This document shows, in pieces, positions 19,501 through 26,603 of a stretch of DNA of 32,500 nucleotides. This stretch comes from Akkermansiaceae bacterium (GTDB lineage Bacteria > Verrucomicrobiota > Verrucomicrobiia > Verrucomicrobiales > Akkermansiaceae): NCBI GenBank assembly GCA_023261045.1, contig JALRJZ010000006.1, positions 1 through 32,500 on the forward strand, written 5' to 3'. The position numbers were made by a program, and so were the translations under genes. Every line of letters starts with the position of its first letter. Within the stretch, counting starts at the first letter, position 1. The notes below the pieces were generated by a model. That model had not been told where the DNA came from. It made no database searches and saw only the letters and a list, made by a program, of their open reading frames with translations.

Positions 19501-21035
19501 TTTTACAAAACTCACCAGACAACCTGGAGGAAGTCCTCACGCAGGCAGCCCAATCAAACAACGATGTGTTGGCAACGGCCGCTTTAGCGCTCGCGGCTGA
19601 GCGCGACCCCGCAGCAAATGTTGCGGCCCTTCAGGGTGCTCTCAAATCATCGAGTTCAAAACGCCGACAGATTGCTTGGGGGATTGTTGGAAGTTTACCA
19701 GCCGAGCATGCTGTTCCCCTCCTACGCGATGGACTCGTCGAGCTGGCAGCCGGCAATGGCGACCCTGCTTCTGATTTTGACCTCTTAGCAGCTGCGCGCA
19801 CCCGAAATGAGGATGCCATTAAAGCGGCTCTCAAATCCTACCAAGAGAGTTTGCCGGCGGACGATTCTCTTGCCCAATGGAAAACCACTCTTGCTGGCGG
19901 AGATCCTGAAAAGGGGTTCAAAATCTTCCAATCTCACGGGGCTGCTCAGTGCATGCGCTGCCACCGGCACGAATCCGGACATTCCGAAGGAGGCCAAGCT
20001 GGTCCAAACCTCATGGGAGTTGCCCTCCGCTACGATGCTCGAGGACTTCTCGAATCTCTCATGGAGCCGAGCAAAAAAATCGCAAGTGGCTTTGGAAGCG
20101 CTTCGATTGAACTCAAGGATGGCTCGACAAAAGGCGGGATCATCGTTGCTGAGAGCGAAACCACCCTTGATTTACGCGAGGGTGAATCTGATGTTTGGAG
20201 AATTCAAAAGTCCGATTTAAAGGAAATCCCTCATCCAATCTCAGCGATGCCTCCCATGGCTTCGATTCTTTCCCCTCAAGAAACTCGAGATCTCATTGCC
20301 TGGCTCTTGACTCTTACCAAAGAAAACGTTGAAAAGGCCCCGTCATATGAGCCGAAGGTTCTGACCATCGGTACCTCAGCACCAATGAATGACACCCAAT
20401 CACCCGATCAATCGGGCAATCAAAAAGCGACTCAACCCAAAACTAACGTGAGCGAAGAAACAACACTCGACCCTGCCGTGATGGCACTTGGCAAACAGCA
20501 ATATATCCTCTGCTCGGCTTGTCACGGGCCGACAGGAGCTGGCATGCCCAATATTGGACCTCCCCTTGCCAACTCCGAATGGGTGAATGGCCCAGTTGAA
20601 AACCTCATCGGGATTCAACTTCGTGGATTAACTGGACCCATTACTGTAGCGGGCAAAGATTATAACTTCCCTGCCCCAATGGCAGCGATGGGAGCAGGGC
20701 AACCCGACGAGAATATTGCCGCCGTTCTCACCTACATTCGAAATTCCTTTGGCAACCAGGCCTCCCCAGTCACCGCTCAGATGGTGGCAGACTATAAGGC
20801 CAAGAATGCAGAGATTCTCGCTAAGGTTCCAACACCCCCGCTCAATACCAAGGATTTACTAGATCCCTATGGAAGCCAAGAAACTGGCACCGCAACCGGT
20901 TCTACTTCTGATGCTCCCCTGGCGACTGTTCCTTCCGGAGGCATCGGCGCTCCGACCTTTGGAATCATCATTTGCCTTGCTTTCACTGCCGTCTCGCTGC
21001 TTGCAGCCCTTCGCATGAAGGCTTCAAATCGCTAG
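16536..21035 (+). CDS. Large multidomain PVC-type cytochrome protein: jelly-roll module, dehydrogenase-type propeller, HEAT repeats, two c-type heme motifs, C-terminal TM
   Basis: ATG at 16536 with signal peptide; FESDGFGEWTEKGNAFGKSP...GGWGIVNVDHIIFTD module; propeller DTDGDGKADKKEIFAD...GPDGRIYTTIGDRG; repeated HEAT-like helices; CMRCH near 19951-19965 and CSACH near 20512-20526; terminal hydrophobic segment. Confidence 0.9.
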   Translation: MRIQTLLASLLLPVSATEILYDAFESDGFGEWTEKGNAFGKSPTAASPEGMNGEVQGYAKSYYVSSAHGGDQATGSLTSQEFKIQLPYIAFLISGGSHRNTALQLLIDGKVAQSASGQNDLTMRPIIWNVQELSGKNAQLRILDDNEGGWGIVNVDHIIFTDTAKPTFPKPSVKKAPNKDGLVASSLLPGLTVPEGALVTMFGENKDFGVYSPTALSIDEKGHVYVAETHRFRFGVEDNRNHLYWLMDDISAQTTDDRIAMHEKWKQKLPLEKLTSVSEVIRVLVDTDGDGKADKKEIFADQFNDLLDGTAAGIMAFEGKIYFACIPSVWMLQDKDGDLKSDERKVLQDGFGVRVSFSGHDLNGFAIGPDGRIYTTIGDRGFSFTTREGREYKFPGQGAILRFEPDGSQFEVVHTGLRNPKEIAFDEFGTAITVDNNSDQGDQARVVFMLEGADSGWRMGHQVLNSFHKTAGMPNRPINQWMQEKMWAPQNESQPGHIVPPMTNLTSGPSGLAYYPGTGFDLKAKNKFLICDYRGSAAASGIWSFGIEPKGAEFVVSDSSKFAWGVATTDVEWGYDGKIYVADFVTGWESHNAGRIFTLALQNDQNDVSTIVAEGFSQRDIQELATLLTHRDQRIRLRAQLEIAKRPKALAIFTAAANQQLNALERLHGIWGLGMLARLQKNQPATAFLIDQLKNADPLVRGQAAQALGESPLDTAEPLIPLLSDSSLRVRALAAIAIGRKKDPGATDALLQMLVENNNQSPTLRHAGIMGLLGSTTDEFLGGLVGHQSAAVRHAAVLALRQLGSDQIVNFLGDSDLAIVDDAIRAIHDTEMESSRIAVAALLDDPTLGTPSRPITRMMLRRLVHSAFRIGNEANMVRVIKVAANPKLDLNERKEALRLLALWTQPHEVDQSTGKHSPLPARDPQMVKETMSAHIGLLSNTDPAILSETMALALQYEIQDASLDTGMLTRIIRDENSDGETRAGALKLFLQNSPDNLEEVLTQAAQSNNDVLATAALALAAERDPAANVAALQGALKSSSSKRRQIAWGIVGSLPAEHAVPLLRDGLVELAAGNGDPASDFDLLAAARTRNEDAIKAALKSYQESLPADDSLAQWKTTLAGGDPEKGFKIFQSHGAAQCMRCHRHESGHSEGGQAGPNLMGVALRYDARGLLESLMEPSKKIASGFGSASIELKDGSTKGGIIVAESETTLDLREGESDVWRIQKSDLKEIPHPISAMPPMASILSPQETRDLIAWLLTLTKENVEKAPSYEPKVLTIGTSAPMNDTQSPDQSGNQKATQPKTNVSEETTLDPAVMALGKQQYILCSACHGPTGAGMPNIGPPLANSEWVNGPVENLIGIQLRGLTGPITVAGKDYNFPAPMAAMGAGQPDENIAAVLTYIRNSFGNQASPVTAQMVADYKAKNAEILAKVPTPPLNTKDLLDPYGSQETGTATGSTSDAPLATVPSGGIGAPTFGIIICLAFTAVSLLAALRMKASNR

Positions 21036-21060
21036 GCAAGACCATCGATTTTTTCTTCTA

Positions 21061-21090
21061 AACACCTCGGTTTACCGAGGTGTTTTTTTT
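21061..21090 (+). terminator. Rho-independent terminator after the cytochrome protein gene
   Basis: AACACCTCGG-TTTA-CCGAGGTGTT followed by TTTTTT. Confidence 0.93.
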
Positions 21091-21170
21091 GGTCGATCAA
21101 AAGTTAAGAACACTCATAAAAAATGACTAATTCTCGACAAAGTAGGGGCCGCTACGCTCTACTGAGTGGG

Positions 21171-22049
21171 ATGAATCGACGTGAATCACTCTCTACACTT
21201 ACCGGCGGAGCTGCTGCCACAGCAATCCTCGCCGCATTTGGCGAGCAGGTAAAAGCTGCCGAAGAAGCCGCTGGATCTGATGCAGGTTTTAAGCACTCTG
21301 TCTGTCATTGGTGCTTTGGCAAAATCCCTCTCGATCAATTCTGCCAAGAAGTCAAAAAGATGGGAATTGGTTCGGTTGAAATCCTTTTCCCTGAACAGTG
21401 GGAAGTCACCGCGAAGCACGGTCTCGAGTGCGCGATGGGGCGCCTTCATGGAGTCGCAGGGAATATTGGCAACTCGTTTAACAATAAAGATAATCACGAT
21501 GAGCTCGTCAAAATCTATGAGGAAGGGATCCCATTTGCCGCAAAATCTGGCAATGTCCCTCAGGTGATTGCTTTTTCAGGAAACCGTCGCGATGGGATCG
21601 ATGATGAAGAGGGATTAAAAATCTGCGCTGAAGGTCTCAAGCGGATCATGCCCATCGCCGAGAAACATAAGATCATTGTCTCAATGGAACTCCTGAATTC
21701 GAAGGTCAACCACCGAGGCTACATGTGTGACCGCACCGAGTGGGGTGCTCGTTTGGTTGATGCCGTGGGTTCGGAGTATTTTAAGCTCCTCTATGACATC
21801 TACCACATGCAAATCATGGAGGGAGATTGCATTGCCACTTTCTCGAAATACAAGAACCACATTTCGCACTACCACACCGCAGGTGTTCCAGGGAGAAACG
21901 AAATTGATGACAACCAGGAGCTAAACTACAAGGGAATCTGTAAAGCACTCAAGAACATCGGCTACAACCGCTATCTCGGTCAGGAATTTGTCCCTAAGAG
22001 AGAGGCCCTCACCTCACTCAAAGAGGCGATTGATATCTGCACTGTCTAA
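21171..22049 (+). CDS. Exported hydroxypyruvate isomerase-like TIM-barrel protein
   Basis: Twin-arginine-like leader MNRRESLSTLTGGAAATAILAAFG; body with VSMELLNSKVNHRGYMCDRTEWGARLVDAVGS, LLYDIYHMQIMEGD, HYHTAGVPGRNEIDDNQELNY typical of the Hyi family. The track ORF begins at 21123. Confidence 0.88.
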   Translation: MNRRESLSTLTGGAAATAILAAFGEQVKAAEEAAGSDAGFKHSVCHWCFGKIPLDQFCQEVKKMGIGSVEILFPEQWEVTAKHGLECAMGRLHGVAGNIGNSFNNKDNHDELVKIYEEGIPFAAKSGNVPQVIAFSGNRRDGIDDEEGLKICAEGLKRIMPIAEKHKIIVSMELLNSKVNHRGYMCDRTEWGARLVDAVGSEYFKLLYDIYHMQIMEGDCIATFSKYKNHISHYHTAGVPGRNEIDDNQELNYKGICKALKNIGYNRYLGQEFVPKREALTSLKEAIDICTV

Positions 22050-22074
22050 GAACCTGAGACGACACTTTTTACCA

Positions 22075-22104
22075 AAGCGCTTCGGGCATCCGGAGCGCTT
22101 TTTC
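22075..22104 (+). terminator. Rho-independent terminator after the TIM-barrel gene
   Basis: AAAGCGCT-tCGGgcatCCGg-AGCGCTTT then TTC; in the gap between convergent genes. Confidence 0.8.
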
Positions 22105-22122
22105 TTTTGGGATTAGTGAGAT

Positions 22123-22983
22123 TCACTCCAGAGTGCCTCTCTCCATCTCAAGGAGGAGAATGGCTCGGTTATTTTGAGCCCACTCATCGTGGAACCACCG
22201 AATCATTCTATCATAATGGATCAACGCCTCTTCGTGGTGTCCTTGCGTGTGGGCATCGTAGGCTTTCATTGCAGACCAACGCAGTGACCAAGGGCACCAA
22301 AACAAAGTCACTACAGACAACATCAACATCATCGCAAAACTCGGTAAAATCAGGTGTCGTTTTTGATGTCTGATATAAAGAGCGCCGATGGCCCATCCAT
22401 AGAGAAAGCCGGAGAAATGAGAGGCATTCCCAATCGGTAGAATACCGAAAAACGAAATTAGCAGGCAGGCAAATAACCAGATGAACATCAGCTTGATCAC
22501 ACTCTCGGTCAAAACACCTCGGAAGCTGGAAAAATAATACCGCGTGACCCACATGAATCCGAAAAATGCATAATTCACTCCAGAAAATCCAATGCCCGCA
22601 TTTCCCGACACAGCCAGCTGATAGGAGGAAGTCACAAACCCCGCTAGAATGACAAAAACAAAAAACTTCGTACTTCCTATTGCTCGCTCAAAGACCGACC
22701 CAAACACCCAGAGCCAGTAGACATTAAAAAGAATATGAAAGAGGCGCTCATGGACAAAAACTGAAGTAACCAAGGTCCAATAGGAGCCTTTCCAAATGTC
22801 TTCTGCACTCTGAGTCCAGAGCTTCGCGAGATCGTTGGACACCGAGTGTCCGCTATTCATACCAAAGGCCCAGAAGTAGCTGAGACAAGCCACGATGCTC
22901 AAGATGGTCACCATACACAAATCAGTCACCTCATGATCCTGAAAGGGCCGACGTCCCTTTCTCTCTTGTTCAAAAAAGCTCAT
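22123..22983 (-). CDS. Rhomboid-family intramembrane serine protease
   Basis: Multi-TM protein; HILFNVYWLWVFGSVFERAIGS, catalytic-type GIGFSGVNYAFFGF and GNASHFSGFLYGWAIGAL (Ser/His dyad). Confidence 0.88.
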   Translation of the reverse strand: MSFFEQERKGRRPFQDHEVTDLCMVTILSIVACLSYFWAFGMNSGHSVSNDLAKLWTQSAEDIWKGSYWTLVTSVFVHERLFHILFNVYWLWVFGSVFERAIGSTKFFVFVILAGFVTSSYQLAVSGNAGIGFSGVNYAFFGFMWVTRYYFSSFRGVLTESVIKLMFIWLFACLLISFFGILPIGNASHFSGFLYGWAIGALYIRHQKRHLILPSFAMMLMLSVVTLFWCPWSLRWSAMKAYDAHTQGHHEEALIHYDRMIRWFHDEWAQNNRAILLLEMERGTLE

Positions 22984-22985
22984 CG

Positions 22986-23600
22986 TTACTTTCTACACCA
23001 AACCATCGCAAGTTCCCGGCCCACTCCTTCTCGACCTTCGAAAGTTTGTTGGGGCTCACGAGACCATTGAAGCTCAAAGTCTTCTTCAAAAAATCGGCGG
23101 AGCTCTGCCATTTCAATACCAAACGGCGGACCTTGGTCCGCTTCGTGATCAGGATTGGGAAAAAAGATTCCCACCAAATAGCCTCCTGAGGGAATCAGAC
23201 GACTCACCGTGCGCCGATAATCAAGACGACATTCCAAAGGAATGGCACAAAAACAAGTGTGCTCGAAGATGAGGTCAAAAGATTCATCTTCTGCAAAGAG
23301 ATCTCCGAGCCGCCACTCGACAGATGATTGAGGGTGGAGAGAACTCGCCCCTTGAATCGCCTCGGGTGCGATATCAAGCCCAACCACATCGCCCTCGGCC
23401 ACCTCACTAATCGCGTAAGCATCATGTCCGAAACCACAGCCTGGAACAAGAATTCGCCTCGCGTTTTTAAAAAGATCAACGTGTTTCGATAAAAGAAACG
23501 AAAGCTCAGGATGTGCTGCTCCCTTTTCCCATGGCGTTTCGCCAGCTTGATATTTCGCGCTCCAGTTGAAAGTCACCCAAAAACAAAAATGAGTTACCAA
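22986..23600 (-). CDS. TPMT-like SAM-dependent methyltransferase
   Basis: AGETPWEKGAAHPEL, RILVPGCGFGHDAYAIS, VVGLDIAPEAI, EHTCFCAIPLECRLDYRRTVSRLIPSGGYLVGIFF. No ATG at the N-terminus; the start is TTG (23600) or a downstream GTG near 23576. Confidence 0.88.
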   Translation of the reverse strand: MVTHFCFWVTFNWSAKYQAGETPWEKGAAHPELSFLLSKHVDLFKNARRILVPGCGFGHDAYAISEVAEGDVVGLDIAPEAIQGASSLHPQSSVEWRLGDLFAEDESFDLIFEHTCFCAIPLECRLDYRRTVSRLIPSGGYLVGIFFPNPDHEADQGPPFGIEMAELRRFFEEDFELQWSREPQQTFEGREGVGRELAMVWCRK

Positions 23601-24196
23601 CGTTGGGCCGCGCTTCGGTAGGCTAGAATACCATCAACGATTCCATCTGCGATCGCCTCCCGGTACCAACCCTCCTTCGTGCGACCCCGCTCCTTAGAGT
23701 TGGAAACGAATCCTGCTTCCACCAAAATGGCAGGGTGCTTGGAGTGCCGGATCACGTAGAAGCGAGAATACTTCACCCCACGATTTACAGTTCGCACCTC
23801 GTTAAGCATTCCCCGATGCACAAGATCAGCAAGAGGCTTGGATTGAGGAGTGCAATAAAAGGTCTCAAGGCCTGAGACATCCCGTTTCCAAGTGAAGTTA
23901 TAGTGCACGCTGACAAAGATCGCATTACTAAATCGGTTACCAATCTTGACCCTCCCTGGAAGCGTGATGAACTGGTCACTCACCCGGGTCATGCATGTTT
24001 GAATGCCTTTATCTTGAAGCTTTTTCTGAATCCGAGTCGCGGTGTCTAAGGCCAGCCACTTCTCGTAGACTTTCCCATAACTTCCCCCATTATCCCGCCC
24101 CCCGTGGCCTGCATCAATGATCACGGTCTTGAAAGCACCGAAGCCAGCAAGCAACGTTGTCGCGAAAATTAACAAGGGTAGGAAAAGAAACTTCAT
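23594..24196 (-). CDS. N-acetylmuramoyl-L-alanine amidase (Amidase_3)
   Basis: Signal peptide then TVIIDAGHGGRDNGGSYG, FVSVHYNFTWKRDVSGLETFYC, HPAILVEAGFVSNSKE; zinc ligands and catalytic Glu appear present. Confidence 0.93.
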   Translation of the reverse strand: MKFLFLPLLIFATTLLAGFGAFKTVIIDAGHGGRDNGGSYGKVYEKWLALDTATRIQKKLQDKGIQTCMTRVSDQFITLPGRVKIGNRFSNAIFVSVHYNFTWKRDVSGLETFYCTPQSKPLADLVHRGMLNEVRTVNRGVKYSRFYVIRHSKHPAILVEAGFVSNSKERGRTKEGWYREAIADGIVDGILAYRSAAQRW

Positions 24197-24272
24197 CGCG
24201 TTTTAGGTAAATAACTTAAGTTTTTTGAAAAAAATTGAATAAAAATGCAACTTAATTTTTAAGATTTCTTAA

Positions 24273-25136
24273 CTATTGTGGCCTCTCACTGGCACTTCGG
24301 CGGCGGGGTTTTCCGGCGGAAGAATCCGTAGGGTCATAGGGTGTCGCTCCCAAGACCGAAACCTGATCTTCGTAGTTTACAAACCGAGGAGCTCGACCCT
24401 GAGCCCTCTTAAAATACTTAGTTTCTGTCAGCATCCCGTCTTGATTAACACTAACATGCACAAAAACTTCGGCGGCGGCCAGATAAAGAATGTGAAGTTG
24501 GTTTTTTGAATCAAGTATCATCTGCGGTGGGTGAAAAGTCAGGCAATTACTAAGTCGAAAGGTAGAAATGGTGCGCCCAGTCACCGTATTCATCACCTGA
24601 GCATAGATGGAATTCCTTTTCCCATCATTAAAGGTAATCACACTGTATTCTCGTTTGGGCGCCGGAGACTGTGGCACTCCAAAAGGCTGACGATAGATGG
24701 TATTGCCTCCACCGACGGTAAAATGCGCGGAATTGGAGGTGTAGGTAACGTCATCGGCCCCAAGCTCGGTTACGTGAGCTGTCACCGCGTAATTTCCCAC
24801 CGAAGTAATCGAAAAAATACGGCCCAAATCCACCTCTCGAGAAATACTCCGGCCAGCAGGTAAAATCGCTTTTCGAAATCCAAGGTTAATTAACTTAGGT
24901 TTTTGCCTCCCCGCCGTGTCTCTCATGCTAAAATCAAGCCAGCTTCGACTCATTCCACGGCCATCTTGACTCAAATAAGTGATCTCTCTCCCGCTCCGGT
25001 TCACAATTGTCACCACTCCAGTGACACGTTCCTGTGCAAGGTATTGTCGACGTTCGAGCTCCAACTGAACTGACACTTGGCCCCAGCAAGAGAGAGCCCC
25101 AGCGAGAAAGAGGGCAAAAAAGGCAACGATCTTCAT
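24273..25136 (-). CDS. Hypothetical secreted protein
   Basis: ATG at 25136 gives MKIVAFFALFLAGALSCWGQVSVQLELERRQYLAQERVTG (signal peptide); beta-rich N-terminal part, no firm family. The track ORF extends to 25202. Confidence 0.75.
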   Translation of the reverse strand: MKIVAFFALFLAGALSCWGQVSVQLELERRQYLAQERVTGVVTIVNRSGREITYLSQDGRGMSRSWLDFSMRDTAGRQKPKLINLGFRKAILPAGRSISREVDLGRIFSITSVGNYAVTAHVTELGADDVTYTSNSAHFTVGGGNTIYRQPFGVPQSPAPKREYSVITFNDGKRNSIYAQVMNTVTGRTISTFRLSNCLTFHPPQMILDSKNQLHILYLAAAEVFVHVSVNQDGMLTETKYFKRAQGRAPRFVNYEDQVSVLGATPYDPTDSSAGKPRRRSASERPQ

Positions 25137-25305
25137 CAGTGTAGGTGTTGCCCTAAGCCAAGCGATTCCTTCCCTTTGAGGGAAGGAAAAAAGCCTCACC
25201 ACCTAAAATGAATCTTCACCAAAGAGTCGATCACTTCTGATCATCGCTTTCATGAAAAAACACGACCAGGCCCTGCGCACCCTGCGACACGACTCGCGTT
25301 CGAGT

Positions 25306-25980
25306 TTAGGAACTCACGGCCCGAGCTTTGACCATCAATGATTGAGCCGCAGGAAGAGAAATCTGTAATGGTTCTGAGTGATTTGGGATCATCAAGGACA
25401 GGGTGTCTGCTTCCCGATTTCGCTCAACCAAGGTAAGCTCTGATCCAGGTTTGAGGCCCAACCCCGAGAGCCACTGTAAAAAAGAAGGCTCATTTTCTCG
25501 AACCCTCTTGAGGGTGTAATCACCAGGTCGGCACTCAGAGAGGATGGCATTCCCATCTGAAGGGATTTCACCTTGGCTGGTAGGAATCGGTGCTCCATGC
25601 GGATCATGGGTGGGGTGCTCTAGCATTTCATCCATTCGCTCGAGGAGGCGGTCAGAAATAGCATGCTCTAGGACCTCGGCATCGTCATGAACCTCGGCCC
25701 AATCGAGCTTCATAATCTCGACTAAAAAGGTCTCGATTAAGCGATGCCGCCGAATCACCCGCAAGGCGGCTCTCCTACCTGCCTCGTTGAGAGACACTCC
25801 AGCACGTGGAATGTAGTCAACTAACTCCATCTTTAAGAGTTGATTCATCATCGTCGTTGCCGTGCCAGGAGCCACCGAAAGTTTTTCGGCAACCTGACCC
25901 ACGGGAACAAGCTCATCACCCCCTTGAGCCTGAAGGGACCAAATGGCTTTGAGATAGTTTTCGACAGTGCTGGAGGGCAT
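25306..25980 (-). CDS. DtxR/MntR-family metal-dependent transcriptional regulator with FeoA-like C-terminal domain
   Basis: TVENYLKAIWSLQ, wHTH VAEKLSVAPGTATTMMNQLLKMELVDYIPRAGVSLNEAGRRAALRVIRRHRLIETFLVEIM, EVLEHAISDRLLERM, PHGAPIP; C-terminal SH3-like LGLKPGSELTLVERN. Confidence 0.95.
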   Translation of the reverse strand: MPSSTVENYLKAIWSLQAQGGDELVPVGQVAEKLSVAPGTATTMMNQLLKMELVDYIPRAGVSLNEAGRRAALRVIRRHRLIETFLVEIMKLDWAEVHDDAEVLEHAISDRLLERMDEMLEHPTHDPHGAPIPTSQGEIPSDGNAILSECRPGDYTLKRVRENEPSFLQWLSGLGLKPGSELTLVERNREADTLSLMIPNHSEPLQISLPAAQSLMVKARAVSS

Positions 25981-26061
25981 CGCTTCGCGGAGGAGTCTAG
26001 GAACTATTGTCTTAATGGCGAGGGGAAAGGGGGGAATCGCTCTGACTCATCAAAATCAAAG

Positions 26062-26093
26062 AAAAAAGCCCGATGGTTTTTTACCATCGGGCT
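26062..26093 (-). terminator. Rho-independent terminator of the HU gene
   Basis: Reverse strand: AGCCCGATGGT-AAAAA-ACCATCGGGCT followed by TTTTTC. Confidence 0.93.
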
Positions 26094-26135
26094 CAAATAT
26101 ATTAATATAATGAGTCGATCTAACTCTTTTAAGAA

Positions 26136-26411
26136 TTAGAGAGACTTCTTAAGGGTTGAAGAAGGCTTGAAGCCAACAGACTTAGAAGCTGCAATCTTCA
26201 TTGCTTCTCCGGTCTTAGGGTTGCGGCCCATACGAGCAGCACGCTTCTTCACTTCAAAAGTTCCAAATCCGATGATTTGAACTTTCTTGTCCTTCTTTAC
26301 TCCCTTGGCAATCGAGTCAAGAACAGCAGCAACGGCATCTTCAGCGGCACGCTTGGTGGCTTCTTTACCGAGGGCTTTCTGGACTGCTTCAATAAGTTCT
26401 CCTTTATTCAT
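26136..26411 (-). CDS. HU-family DNA-binding protein
   Basis: MNKGELIEAVQKALGKEATKRAAEDAVAAVLDSIAKGVKKDKKVQIIGFGTFEVKKRAARMGRNPKTGEAMKIAASKSVGFKPSSTLK. Confidence 0.97.
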   Translation of the reverse strand: MNKGELIEAVQKALGKEATKRAAEDAVAAVLDSIAKGVKKDKKVQIIGFGTFEVKKRAARMGRNPKTGEAMKIAASKSVGFKPSSTLKKSL

Positions 26412-26603
26412 GGCGACGCAAATTTCTCCCCCGGTGATGGTTTTGTAAAGTTATTTTCTCCCTGAAACCCTTTATTTAAAGGGGTTGACGGACATGGCGA
26501 TTCTATGGTGAACCGAGAAGAGACTTTTTGCCGCTTGCGCGTTTTTAACTTCGCAAATCTTCCGATAATCAATGGGGGCTCTCTCGCCAATCGATTCTAA
26601 AAC

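Noticed and set aside
18400-19900. Repetitive region in the large cytochrome protein considered as a DNA repeat array
   Set aside because: The periodicity is at protein level (HEAT-like helices) with no near-identical DNA repeats; no CRISPR or tandem DNA array.
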